The translations under genes were made by a program, and so were the position numbers. A model generated the notes under the pieces. That model was given only the letters and a program-made list of their open reading frames with translations. It was not told the DNA's origin and did no database searches. Shown in pieces: positions 46,083 to 54,213 of a stretch of 64,000 nt of DNA (the stretch's first letter is position 1; the number at the start of each line of letters is the position of its first letter). Source of the stretch: Pseudomonas frederiksbergensis (GTDB taxonomy: Bacteria; Pseudomonadota; Gammaproteobacteria; Pseudomonadales; Pseudomonadaceae); contig NZ_MOBR01000008.1 of assembly GCF_003732705.1 (NCBI RefSeq), positions 1 to 64,000 on the forward strand, in the 5' to 3' direction.

Positions 46083-47477
46083 TCAAACAGCGAAAATTTT
46101 GCCCGGGTTCATGATGCCGTTCGGGTCGAACACTGCTTTAACAGCTTTCATGTACTCGATCTCAACCGGCGAGCGGCTGTAGGTCAAGTAGTCACGTTTG
46201 GTCATGCCCACGCCGTGTTCGGCGGAAATCGAACCGTTGTACTTCTCGACGGTTTCAAATACCCACTTGTTCACGGTCGCGCACTTGGCAAAGAACTCGT
46301 CCTTGCTCAGGTTTTCCGGCTTGAGGATGTTCAAGTGCAGGTTGCCGTCGCCGATGTGGCCGAACCAGACGATTTCGAAGTCCGGGTAGTGTTCGCCGAC
46401 GATCGCGTCGATTTCCTTCAGGAACGCCGGGACTTTCGACACGGTGACCGAAATGTCGTTCTTGTACGGCGTCCAGTGGGAGATGGTCTCGGAGATGTAT
46501 TCGCGCAGCTTCCACAGGTTTTGCAGCTGGGTTTCGCTCTGGCTCATCACACCGTCCAGCACCCAGCCCTGCTCGACGCAGTGCTCGAAGGTTTCCAGGG
46601 CGTGGTTGGCCACTTCTTCGGTGGTCGCTTCGAATTCCAGCAGCGCGTAGAACGGGCAATCGGATTCGAACGGTGCCGGCACGTCACCGCGGGCCATGAC
46701 CTTGGCCAGGGCTTTGTCGGAGAAGAATTCGAACGCGGTCAGGTCGAGTTTGCTCTGGAACGCGTGCAATACCGGCATGATCGAATCGAAATCGGCGGTG
46801 CCGAGCACCATCGCGGTGAGGTTCTTCGGCGCACGGTCCAGGCGCATGGTCGCTTCGACCACAAAACCGAGGGTGCCTTCCGCGCCGATAAACAGCTGAC
46901 GCAAGTCGTAGCCGGTGGCGTTCTTGATCAGGTCGCGGTTCAGCTCCAGCACGTCGCCCTTGCCGGTGACGACTTTCATACCGGCCACCCAGTTGCGGGT
47001 CATGCCGTAGCGAATCACCTTGATCCCGCCGGCATTGGTGCCGATATTGCCGCCAATCTGGCTGGACCCGGCCGACGCGAAGTCCACCGGGTAGTACAAG
47101 CCTTTTTCTTCCGCGACGTTCTGCAGATGTTCGGTGACCACACCTGGCTGACAAACGGCTGTGCGGTCGGTGAGGTTCACGTCGAGGATCTGGTTCATGT
47201 AGTCGAACGACACAACCACTTCGCCATTCGCGGCCACCGCCGCAGCGGAAAGCCCGGTGCGCCCGCCGGACGGCACCAGCGCGACCTTGTGCTCATTGGC
47301 CCAACGCACGATGGCCTGGACCTGTTCGGTGGTCTTGGGAAACACGATGGCCGTGGGGGCCGGGGCGAAATGCTTGGTCCAATCCTTACCGTAAGCATTC
47401 AGGGAGTCGGCATCGGTCAGCACCTTGCCAGGCTCAACCAGGGTCTTCAGCTCTTCAATCAGGGCAGGATTGGTCAT
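46083..47477 (-). CDS. D-2-hydroxyglutarate dehydrogenase (FAD-linked)
   Basis: 464 residues of the GlcD/D-lactate dehydrogenase family. FAD-binding type 4 segments PSGGRTGLSAAAVA and GGNIGTNAGGIKVIRYGMTRNW are intact, and the C-terminal metal/substrate residues lie in FGHIGDGNLHLNI and SAEHGVG. It oxidises D-2-hydroxyglutarate, which SerA produces as a by-product by reducing 2-oxoglutarate; in pseudomonads the two enzymes are described as a coupled pair. It is divergent from serA here. The start MTNPALIEELK at 47477 matches the family; the upstream Met at 47507 is less likely. Confidence 0.88.
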   Translation of the reverse strand: MTNPALIEELKTLVEPGKVLTDADSLNAYGKDWTKHFAPAPTAIVFPKTTEQVQAIVRWANEHKVALVPSGGRTGLSAAAVAANGEVVVSFDYMNQILDVNLTDRTAVCQPGVVTEHLQNVAEEKGLYYPVDFASAGSSQIGGNIGTNAGGIKVIRYGMTRNWVAGMKVVTGKGDVLELNRDLIKNATGYDLRQLFIGAEGTLGFVVEATMRLDRAPKNLTAMVLGTADFDSIMPVLHAFQSKLDLTAFEFFSDKALAKVMARGDVPAPFESDCPFYALLEFEATTEEVANHALETFEHCVEQGWVLDGVMSQSETQLQNLWKLREYISETISHWTPYKNDISVTVSKVPAFLKEIDAIVGEHYPDFEIVWFGHIGDGNLHLNILKPENLSKDEFFAKCATVNKWVFETVEKYNGSISAEHGVGMTKRDYLTYSRSPVEIEYMKAVKAVFDPNGIMNPGKIFAV

Positions 47478-47681
47478 CGACAGAACTCTCGAACAATTCA
47501 TGGTCATCCTGAGTACGCTTCACGTCGCAGGAATGAGTGTTTAGCGGGGTGCGTATGCTAGCATACCGACCCCGCAGCATAGTGCCCAACGGCTATTCTG
47601 TGGCGACGGCTTTCCTGCCGTCGGGGTCAGCGTCTGTTGACCATTTCCTGCCATTTTTCTCCGGGATACAGGTTTACGCAG

Positions 47682-48911
47682 ATGAGCAAGACTTCTCTCG
47701 ATAAGAGCAAGATCAAGTTCCTTCTTCTCGAAGGCGTCCACCAATCGGCTGTCGACGTTCTCAAGTCGGCGGGCTACACCAGCATCGAGTACCTCACCGG
47801 TTCTCTGCCGGAAGCCCAGCTGAAGGAAAAGATCGCTGATGCACACTTCATCGGCATTCGCTCTCGCACGCAACTGACCGAAGAGATCTTCGATCACGCG
47901 AAGAAGCTGGTCGCTGTCGGCTGTTTCTGCATCGGCACCAACCAGGTTGACCTGAACGCTGCCCGCGAACGCGGTATCGCAGTGTTCAACGCGCCGTACT
48001 CCAACACCCGCTCCGTGGCGGAACTGGTACTGGCCGAAGCGATCCTGTTGCTGCGCGGCATCCCTGAGAAGAACGCTTCCTGCCACCGTGGCGGCTGGAT
48101 CAAGAGCGCGGCCAACTCCTTCGAAATCCGTGGCAAGAAGCTCGGCATCGTCGGTTACGGCTCGATCGGTACGCAATTGTCGGTTCTGGCGGAAGGCCTG
48201 GGCATGCAGGTGTTCTTCTACGACACCGTGACCAAGCTGCCATTGGGCAACGCTACTCAGGTTGGCAAGTTGACCGACCTGCTGGCCATGTCCGACATCG
48301 TCACCCTGCACGTTCCGGAAACCGCCGCCACCCAGTGGATGATCGGCGAGAAGGAAATCCGCGCCATCAAGAAGGGCGGCATCCTGATCAACGCGGCTCG
48401 CGGCACCGTGGTTGAACTGCAAGCCCTGGCAGATGCGATCAAGGACAAGCACCTGATCGGCGCGGCCATCGACGTATTCCCGGTGGAGCCACGCTCCAAC
48501 GACGAAGAATTCGAAAGCCCCCTGCGTGGCCTGGACAACGTGATCCTGACCCCGCACATCGGTGGTTCCACCGCTGAAGCGCAAGCCAACATCGGTCTGG
48601 AAGTGGCGGAAAAACTGGTCAAGTACAGCGACAACGGCACGTCCGTTTCGTCGGTGAACTTCCCGGAAGTGGCCCTGCCGGCTCACCCTGGCAAGCACCG
48701 TCTGCTGCACATCCACGAGAACATCCCGGGTGTGATGAGCGAGATCAACAAGGTCTTCGCCGAAAACGGTATCAACATCTCCGGTCAGTTCCTGCAGACC
48801 AACGAGAAAGTCGGTTACGTGGTTATCGACGTAGACGCCGATTACTCGGAAATCGCCCAGGAGAAACTTCAGCACATCAACGGCACTATTCGTTGCCGGG
48901 TATTGTTCTAA
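47682..48911 (+). CDS. serA: D-3-phosphoglycerate dehydrogenase
   Basis: 409 residues. First enzyme of serine synthesis. NAD site GIVGYGSIGTQLSVLAEGLG, catalytic arginine in the NAARG-type segment INAARGTVVELQAL, and catalytic histidine in LTPHIGGSTAEAQ are intact; the C-terminal ACT domain (about residues 338-409) provides feedback inhibition by serine. The start at 47682 is supported by the fit MSKTSLDKSKIKF; a TTG at 47637 is in frame but lacks support. Followed by a strong terminator. Confidence 0.96.
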   Translation: MSKTSLDKSKIKFLLLEGVHQSAVDVLKSAGYTSIEYLTGSLPEAQLKEKIADAHFIGIRSRTQLTEEIFDHAKKLVAVGCFCIGTNQVDLNAARERGIAVFNAPYSNTRSVAELVLAEAILLLRGIPEKNASCHRGGWIKSAANSFEIRGKKLGIVGYGSIGTQLSVLAEGLGMQVFFYDTVTKLPLGNATQVGKLTDLLAMSDIVTLHVPETAATQWMIGEKEIRAIKKGGILINAARGTVVELQALADAIKDKHLIGAAIDVFPVEPRSNDEEFESPLRGLDNVILTPHIGGSTAEAQANIGLEVAEKLVKYSDNGTSVSSVNFPEVALPAHPGKHRLLHIHENIPGVMSEINKVFAENGINISGQFLQTNEKVGYVVIDVDADYSEIAQEKLQHINGTIRCRVLF

Positions 48912-48912
48912 G

Positions 48913-48996
48913 AGCAGCTACAAGCGATAAGCTTCAAGCGGCAAGTTGAGTTCGCTTGGCTTACCTTGAGGCTTGCAGCTTGAAGCTTGCCGCTCT
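48913..48996. repeat. caagcttcaag-type dispersed repeat
   Basis: Two related copies, agcttcaagcggcaag near 48930 and the inverted cttgcagcttgaagcttgccgct at 48971-48993, just behind serA. This aagcttcaagc motif is a common small pseudomonad repeat. It may extend the terminator structure. Confidence 0.55.
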
Positions 48997-48997
48997 A

Positions 48998-49032
48998 AAA
49001 AAGGGAGCCCCCAAAAGGGGCTCCCTTTTTTT
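48998..49032. terminator. Bidirectional terminator of serA and the DUF4399 gene
   Basis: Perfect stem aagggagcccc (49001-49011) with ggggctccctt (49017-49027), loop caaaa, flanked by A and T runs on the two sides so that it can act on both strands. The minus-strand DUF4399 stop codon lies in its T-run. Confidence 0.9.
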
Positions 49033-49456
49033 ATTTCACATTAACGGTGATCTTCTTCGACACGATCGGTGGATCGAAGGCCATATGGCTCATGTCGCCC
49101 AACTCCAACTGCAAGGTGTGCTTGCCAGGTGTCAGCGTCAGCTCGGTTTCGGTTTGCGCCTTGCCAAAATGAACGTGATTGGCATCTGCCGGGATGACTG
49201 CCCCTGCAGCCACAACATCCTTGGCATCGATCAGCAAATGGTGGTGGCCGGTGTTCTTGGTGGTATCGCCCGCTGGCGCCAGCGCAACATTCTCGACAGC
49301 GAATTTAACCTTGAAGGTTTTCGGGACAGTCCCACCATCCTCAGGAGAAACGATGGACACTTCGGCACCTTTAGGGGCCGGGGTAGCGGCGCTGGCCAGC
49401 ACCGACACACCCATCAACAGGCCAGCCAATGCTGCTCGTGACATAAACGTTTTCAT
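49031..49456 (-). CDS. DUF4399 exported protein
   Basis: 141 residues with a signal peptide (AALAGLLMGVSVLASA) and a single immunoglobulin-like beta domain. The family motif NTGHHHLLID, with a His triplet, and a second histidine-containing segment NHVHFGKAQTE are visible; these could bind metal. Periplasmic. Function unknown. It converges on serA and shares the bidirectional terminator. Confidence 0.83.
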   Translation of the reverse strand: MKTFMSRAALAGLLMGVSVLASAATPAPKGAEVSIVSPEDGGTVPKTFKVKFAVENVALAPAGDTTKNTGHHHLLIDAKDVVAAGAVIPADANHVHFGKAQTETELTLTPGKHTLQLELGDMSHMAFDPPIVSKKITVNVK

Positions 49457-49591
49457 TCTCTTCTCCAGTTTTTCCGTAAAATCCGCGCGGCCGTGACAAC
49501 TTCACGGCCATTCGTTGTCGAAGGACCTCGACAACCATAGCAAAGCGAGCCCGAACCAGAGCATCGCGATAATGAATTCAAAGGAGTGACC

Positions 49592-50179
49592 ATGCGTTTT
49601 TTGCCTGGCCTGATCTGCCTGCTACCCCTTTTGAGCCCTTTGGCTCATGCCGAACTGATTGACGATGTGAACGACCGTGGCGAATTGCGTATTGCTCTTG
49701 AGGCTAATACACCGCCCTTCAATTTCAAGGACGACGGCAAACTGACTGGGTTCGAAGTCGAGTTGGGCCAGCTGCTGGCCAATGAACTGGATGTGCGGGC
49801 CGACTTCGTCGTCACCGATGCCAGCGATCTGCTGCCAGGGGTTGAAACCGGCAAGTACGACGTTGCCATCAACCACATAGCAATGACCACGGATCTGAAG
49901 GATCGTTTCGACTTCAGCGAACCCTACAGCCACACCGATGCGCAATTGATCGCGCACAAAGAAGAGCAGCCGCAGTCAATGCTGCTGGTGCAGACGTTGA
50001 AGGAAGAGGCACCCAAGGCCAGCGCGCCCGTGAGCCTGGCGATTCCGTTCCAGAAAGGTAACCCGGCGTTCCATGCCAGCCTCGACAACGCGTTGCAGCG
50101 GATCAAGGCGGATGGTCGGTTGGAGGCGTTGACGCAGAAGTGGTTTGGGGCGGATACGAGTGTAGAGCCGAAACCCTGA
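49592..50179 (+). CDS. Short periplasmic solute-binding protein, lobe 2 reduced
   Basis: 195 residues, signal peptide (FLPGLICLLPLLSPLAHA) then a type 2 amino-acid-binding fold that starts normally (DDVNDRGELRIALEANTPPFNF, FEVELGQLLANELDVRADFV). After FSEPYSHTDAQLIAHKEE the chain jumps almost directly to the C-terminal hinge (AIPFQKGNPAFHASLDNALQRIKADGRL); the 50-60 residues that normally form most of lobe 2 are missing. The frame is intact, so this is a compact version, not a frameshift. The ATG at 49592 is favoured since aaggag is at 49581-49586. No permease genes are adjacent. Binding might be altered or lost. Confidence 0.75.
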   Translation: MRFLPGLICLLPLLSPLAHAELIDDVNDRGELRIALEANTPPFNFKDDGKLTGFEVELGQLLANELDVRADFVVTDASDLLPGVETGKYDVAINHIAMTTDLKDRFDFSEPYSHTDAQLIAHKEEQPQSMLLVQTLKEEAPKASAPVSLAIPFQKGNPAFHASLDNALQRIKADGRLEALTQKWFGADTSVEPKP

Positions 50180-50204
50180 GATTTTTGTCAGCTTTGGGAT
50201 CCGG

Positions 50205-50408
50205 CCCCTCACCCCAGCCCTCTCCCCAAAGGGGAGAGGGGGAAAGGGGGCAGATCTCCATGGTTTTCAAGACCTGAGTTCAAGGTTTGATCGCAGTAGA
50301 TCTGCTTTTTCAAGACCTGAGTTCAACTCGATATTTCAGGTCGATGTAGCTCTAAGAACAACTCGGTCAGTCCCCTCGCCCCTTTGGGGAGAGGGTTAGG
50401 GTGAGGGG
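50205..50408. mobile_element. MITE-like element with 30-bp inverted ends
   Basis: A 204-bp non-coding unit. Its ends, 50205-50234 and 50379-50408, are inverted repeats identical at 28 of 30 positions (cccctcacccc / ccccaaagggg style). Inside it there is a perfect 20-bp direct repeat (50264-50283 and 50307-50326) and an inverted pair gcagatct / agatctgc (50250-50257 and 50298-50305). No transposase. It fills the gap between the small binding protein and the DUF523 gene. Confidence 0.65.
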
Positions 50409-50419
50409 TGGATTCAGGA

Positions 50420-50905
50420 TCAGCTCAAAGCACTCAAAGCCCCCGCCGCCTCAACGAGCTCAAGCTCACTGAACACTTGAACCCCATGCCGCTTGAGCAA
50501 CGCCGCCGTCACCCCTTCGCCACTGACCTTCACCCCACTGAAAGTCCCGTCATACGTCAGCAGATTCCCGCACGAAGGGCTGTTAGCCTTCAACACCGCA
50601 ATCCGGATGCCGTGCTGTTGCACCAGCTCCAACGCCTGATAAGCCCCCGACAGAAACTCCGCACTGACATCTTCACCTTCAGTGGTGATCACCGCCGCAT
50701 GCCCATCCAACACTTCACCACCCTGCCCGCCCGGAATCTCCGCTGCGGCGCGAGGTGTCGGTAACCCACCGGCCACTTCCGGGCACAACGGCACGACCCG
50801 CCCCTCGGCGATCCATTGGTCCAACAGATCAAACGGCCCGCTCGCCCCGCCGTCGTAACGTACGCGGTGGCCCAGCAGGCAGCGACTCACCAGAATCTTG
50901 TGCAT
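50420..50905 (-). CDS. DUF523 protein
   Basis: 161 residues starting MHKILVSRCLLGHRVRYDGG. Conserved cysteines lie in SRCLLG (Cys9), LCPEVAGGLPTPR and NSPSCG; the pattern suggests metal or redox chemistry. The family is widespread and uncharacterised. Only two bases separate it from the upstream prolyl hydroxylase gene on the same strand, so the two form one operon. Confidence 0.85.
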   Translation of the reverse strand: MHKILVSRCLLGHRVRYDGGASGPFDLLDQWIAEGRVVPLCPEVAGGLPTPRAAAEIPGGQGGEVLDGHAAVITTEGEDVSAEFLSGAYQALELVQQHGIRIAVLKANSPSCGNLLTYDGTFSGVKVSGEGVTAALLKRHGVQVFSELELVEAAGALSALS

Positions 50906-50907
50906 GA

Positions 50908-51540
50908 TCAGAACGGCTCATTTCCGCGACGGCGGAACCAACCGGTCAATGACAGGCGATCCCGGGTAGCGGGCAGGACTTCGTGGGGCACTTCGCCCGA
51001 CAGGAACACCACCAGGCAACCGCCGGTGGGCACCACATTGTGTTCGACGCCGTTCTTGAGGTACATGCGCAATTCGCCACCGTGTTCGGGCAGCCAGGCG
51101 TCATTGAGGTAAATCACCGCCGAGACCATGCGCCGGTCGTCGTCGCGGAAACGGTCCACATGCTTGAGGTAGAACGCACCGGGCGGGTACAGGGCGAAAT
51201 GGCTTTCGAAATCTTCCAGGCCCAGGAACAACCCGCGATTCATCGCCTCGCGCAGGCTGTCCATCAAACTCAGATAGCTGTCGCAGGCTTCTGTTTCGCC
51301 GGGTTCGAGCCACTGGATGTGATCGCCCCGGATCCCTTCGCGAATCTCTGAAGTCGGCCCGCGCCCCACCGCCGCCGGGGCCAGTTCACCCTCGGCCGCA
51401 CGTTTACGGCACTCAGCCGCCAGTTCCCGGGTCAGACCCAGAGGCAGGAAAATATTCTGCTGCGACCAGCCCTGTTCGGCCAAGTCGTCGACGATACGTA
51501 ACAGCAGCGGGTGATCAGAGGGTATTTGCATGGCGCGCAT
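50908..51540 (-). CDS. EGLN/PHD-type 2-oxoglutarate-dependent prolyl hydroxylase
   Basis: 210 residues. Iron ligands His127 and Asp129 (YLKHVDRF) and His186 (PHEVLPA), with the 2-oxoglutarate-binding Arg195 (RDRLSLTGWF). The segment between (VSAVIYLNDAWLPEHGGELRMY) reads like the eukaryotic oxygen-sensing PHD2/EGL-9 hydroxylases. It corresponds to the Pseudomonas PPHD enzyme, reported to hydroxylate a switch I proline of elongation factor Tu in P. putida; the PAO1 counterpart is, as I recall, PA0310. It would thus be an oxygen-dependent modifier of translation. Coupled with DUF523. Confidence 0.85.
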   Translation of the reverse strand: MRAMQIPSDHPLLLRIVDDLAEQGWSQQNIFLPLGLTRELAAECRKRAAEGELAPAAVGRGPTSEIREGIRGDHIQWLEPGETEACDSYLSLMDSLREAMNRGLFLGLEDFESHFALYPPGAFYLKHVDRFRDDDRRMVSAVIYLNDAWLPEHGGELRMYLKNGVEHNVVPTGGCLVVFLSGEVPHEVLPATRDRLSLTGWFRRRGNEPF

Positions 51541-51648
51541 AGTATTCCTGTGCCTGCAAATCCGACAGAGCCGCGCAGCGGGCTGATACGAATTCTCGAC
51601 AAGTTCTTGTACCGCACGGAGAATAGTCGCCTGCTGACAGGAGTCCCT

Positions 51649-52380
51649 ATGCGCCGTTTGCTTTTTTCACTGTTGATGTTCTGTGTTTTGCCCGCGTGGG
51701 CAGACGGCCACGACCAGTTGTACAAGGTCGCCGGTTGGCCAGATCAACGTGCGCATTTTAACGACGCCCTCTCCGCCGCCCAGCAGCGCTACCAGAACAG
51801 CCTGCCCCCCGCCGTGTTTCAAGCCTTGGTGAACAACAGCAACCAGCGCTTCGCCCCCCAGGCCATGGACCAGCGCGCCGAAGCGCAACTGCGCAAGACC
51901 CTCGCCGATCCAAAACCGGCCCTCGCTTTCTTTCAAACACCGTTGGGCAAGAAAATCGTCGCCGCCGAACTGCTGGCGACCCGGCGCGATCAACTGGCGA
52001 AAAACGCCAAGGGCTTGCCCAAGATTGAAGCCAGCGACACCCGTCTGCTAATCATCGGCCACCTGGCCCAGGCCCTGCCCGCTCGCGAGGCGGGTGCCGA
52101 AGTGACCTTGGCGATTGCCGGCATCGCGGCCGACAGCTTGAGTTCGATGATCCCTGGTCTGCTCGGTGGCGGTCAGGCACCGGGGATGCTGAATGGTCAG
52201 CGCCAGCGCTTGATGGATCAGATTGGCGCCGACCTCAACAACACGCTGCTCTATGTTTATCGCGACTTGTCGGATAACGAACTGGAAGAATTCGCGACCT
52301 TTGCCGAGTCGGCGGAAGGCAAGGCGTATTACCAGGCGGCGTTGGCGGCGATTCGGGCGGGGTTGGCGGTGGGGCAGTAA
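51649..52380 (+). CDS. DUF2059 exported protein
   Basis: 243 residues with a signal peptide (RLLFSLLMFCVLPAWA). The rest is mainly alpha-helical; a C-terminal DUF2059-like section (LSDNELEEFATFAESAEGKAYYQA) is recognisable. Probably periplasmic. The start at 51649 is fixed by caggagtccct and the signal peptide; an open upstream frame from 51511 has no such signal. Function unknown. Confidence 0.8.
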   Translation: MRRLLFSLLMFCVLPAWADGHDQLYKVAGWPDQRAHFNDALSAAQQRYQNSLPPAVFQALVNNSNQRFAPQAMDQRAEAQLRKTLADPKPALAFFQTPLGKKIVAAELLATRRDQLAKNAKGLPKIEASDTRLLIIGHLAQALPAREAGAEVTLAIAGIAADSLSSMIPGLLGGGQAPGMLNGQRQRLMDQIGADLNNTLLYVYRDLSDNELEEFATFAESAEGKAYYQAALAAIRAGLAVGQ

Positions 52381-52403
52381 GATTTCTTCGCCCGGAAGAT
52401 CGC

Positions 52404-52472
52404 CTTCGCGGGCAAGCCTCGCTCCTACAGGGGTATGCATTCCAAATGTAGGAGCGAGGCTTGCCCGCGAAG
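52404..52472. repeat. REP doublet A9 (gcgggcaagc type)
   Basis: Complete inverted pair with a short spacer between convergent DUF2059 and alpha/beta hydrolase genes. Confidence 0.85.
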
Positions 52473-52487
52473 AGGCCGGAACAGGCG

Positions 52488-53435
52488 CTAAAGATTCCGC
52501 CCCTTGATCCGCTTACTCAAAAACCCGAAATACTCCTCCCGCAACGCCTCCGTCTCATTTGCCAAATGATGCCGCGCCTGGGGCAACATCAGCACCTGCG
52601 GCCGATCAAACTTGGCCTTCAACACCTCAAGATTGTGTTCCCAATCAACCGTCATGTCCGCCTGCCCCTGCACGATCAGCGGCCGTCGCGGACTGTTCGG
52701 TGCGGCCTCGACGCGCTTGATCCAGCGGCTCAACGCACCGACCCACGCGGTCGGCAAACGCAGCGGCTGCAACGGATCGGCCTGCAGGAACGGCAGGAAC
52801 GCCGGGTCATTGGAGTTCTCGCTGAAGCGCCGGGCGATGCCTTTGACGAAAGGTTTGAGGAGGTAATAACTCAACTGCGACCAGCCCCAGGCCCGTGGCC
52901 GTACCAGCGGCGACAACAGGATCACTTGGCCCTGGGCCGGACTGTCCGCCCCCTGATTGAGCACATGGTCGATCACGATCGCCCCGCCGGTGCTCTGCCC
53001 GCACAAATGCCACGGTTGGGGTAATTCCAGGGACTTCGCCTCGGCAAACAAGCCTTGCAGAGTGTCTTGATACTCGGCGAAATCCTTGATGCTCGCGCGC
53101 TCGCCGCTGGACAACCCATGCCCCGGCAAGTCGCAGGCGATCACCGCAAAACCCTGATCCAGCGCCCACTCGATCACATGCCGGTAAAGCCCGGTGTGAT
53201 CGTAGAAACCGTGAAACAGAAACAGCGTCGCCTTCACCCGCTCCGGCCACCAGACCTGGCTCACCACGTCATAACCATCGACCGCGAAACGCCCGAGGCC
53301 GGTGCGCAACGTGCGTCCGGGAAAATCCAGGCCATAAAATCGCTGATAGGCCTGGCCCTCCGCCGACAGCGGCTGCCACTCGGCCAATGGCCGCAGGCTG
53401 GCGCGCAAATGATCGGGGTCGAAAGTGGCAGGCAT
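52488..53435 (-). CDS. Alpha/beta hydrolase (lysophospholipase/monoglyceride lipase-like)
   Basis: 315 residues. Nucleophile elbow GQSTGG, oxyanion-hole region LFHGFYDHTG, a catalytic histidine candidate in QARHHLANE and a probable acid in VQGQADMTVDWE. The layout is that of the serine aminopeptidase S33/Hydrolase_4 group, which cleaves monoglycerides and lysophospholipids. No signal peptide. The start at 53435 (MPATFDPDHLR) gives the family length; upstream frame extends over the divergent gene and is not used. Substrate unknown. Confidence 0.85.
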   Translation of the reverse strand: MPATFDPDHLRASLRPLAEWQPLSAEGQAYQRFYGLDFPGRTLRTGLGRFAVDGYDVVSQVWWPERVKATLFLFHGFYDHTGLYRHVIEWALDQGFAVIACDLPGHGLSSGERASIKDFAEYQDTLQGLFAEAKSLELPQPWHLCGQSTGGAIVIDHVLNQGADSPAQGQVILLSPLVRPRAWGWSQLSYYLLKPFVKGIARRFSENSNDPAFLPFLQADPLQPLRLPTAWVGALSRWIKRVEAAPNSPRRPLIVQGQADMTVDWEHNLEVLKAKFDRPQVLMLPQARHHLANETEALREEYFGFLSKRIKGRNL

Positions 53436-53531
53436 GGTTATTCCAGTACGCGAAACAGACTTTATGGGCCTGCGATATTCATCTGTCGCGGCAAGCATGG
53501 CAAGCTGGGCGACCTTCGAGGATCGAAACCC

Positions 53532-54110
53532 ATGCGTCCGGCCTACCGCACCACTCTGCTTGCCAGCCTGCTCGCCCTCGTGTGCGGCGGTGTGCTGTGG
53601 GCGGCTTACGACTGGTTTCAGGGGCGCTACCTGCGCGCGTTCAGCGAACACACGGCGGTGTTCTCCGGCGATCCGCTGCGCCTGCCCGACGACCTCGCCG
53701 GCCCCGGCGCCATCCGCCTCGTGCATTTCTGGGACCCGGCCTGCCCGTGCAACGTCGGCAATCAACAGCACCTCACCGAACTGGTCGAGCAATACGTACC
53801 GAAGGGCGTCGAGTTTTTTTCGGTACAACGTCCCGGCAGCCACGGCCAGTTGCCCAGCACCTTGAGCAGCCTGAAATCCATCACCGTGTTGCCCGGCTCC
53901 GAGCAGATCCCCGCCAGCCCGGCGGTGGCGATCTGGGACCGCACCGGCAAACTGGCGTATTTCGGCCCGTACAGCGAAGGCCTGACCTGCAATTCGAGCA
54001 ACAGCTTTATCGAACCGATCCTGCAAGCGCTGAACGAAGGTCGCGCGGTGAATGCAACCCACACGCTGGCGGTGGGTTGCTACTGTCCGTGGCCGGTGGA
54101 AGTGAAGTAA
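53532..54110 (+). CDS. DUF6436 thioredoxin-like membrane protein
   Basis: 192 residues. N-terminal membrane anchor (TTLLASLLALVCGGVLWAAYDWF), then a thioredoxin-type fold with VHFWDPACPCNVGNQ at about residues 62-76, in which the usual CxxC is reduced to CPC. Further C-terminal cysteines (LTCNSSNS, VGCYCPW) suggest additional disulfides. It is likely periplasm-facing and redox-active, but a CPC centre is atypical. Divergent from the alpha/beta hydrolase gene; hacB follows after 103 bases. Confidence 0.78.
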   Translation: MRPAYRTTLLASLLALVCGGVLWAAYDWFQGRYLRAFSEHTAVFSGDPLRLPDDLAGPGAIRLVHFWDPACPCNVGNQQHLTELVEQYVPKGVEFFSVQRPGSHGQLPSTLSSLKSITVLPGSEQIPASPAVAIWDRTGKLAYFGPYSEGLTCNSSNSFIEPILQALNEGRAVNATHTLAVGCYCPWPVEVK

Positions 54111-54213
54111 GGCATTCCGGACTATTCGAGGACGGCAGTGCCCGGCACAGGAGGTCTGTGCTACATGTTTGCAGCCCGCACGGGCCGCAATCCAGAAAGA
54201 ACAAGGAGTCACC

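Noticed and set aside
50205..50408. Phage attachment site or integrated element boundary
   Set aside because: No integrase, tRNA or duplicated flank is present; the structure is a small inverted-repeat unit.
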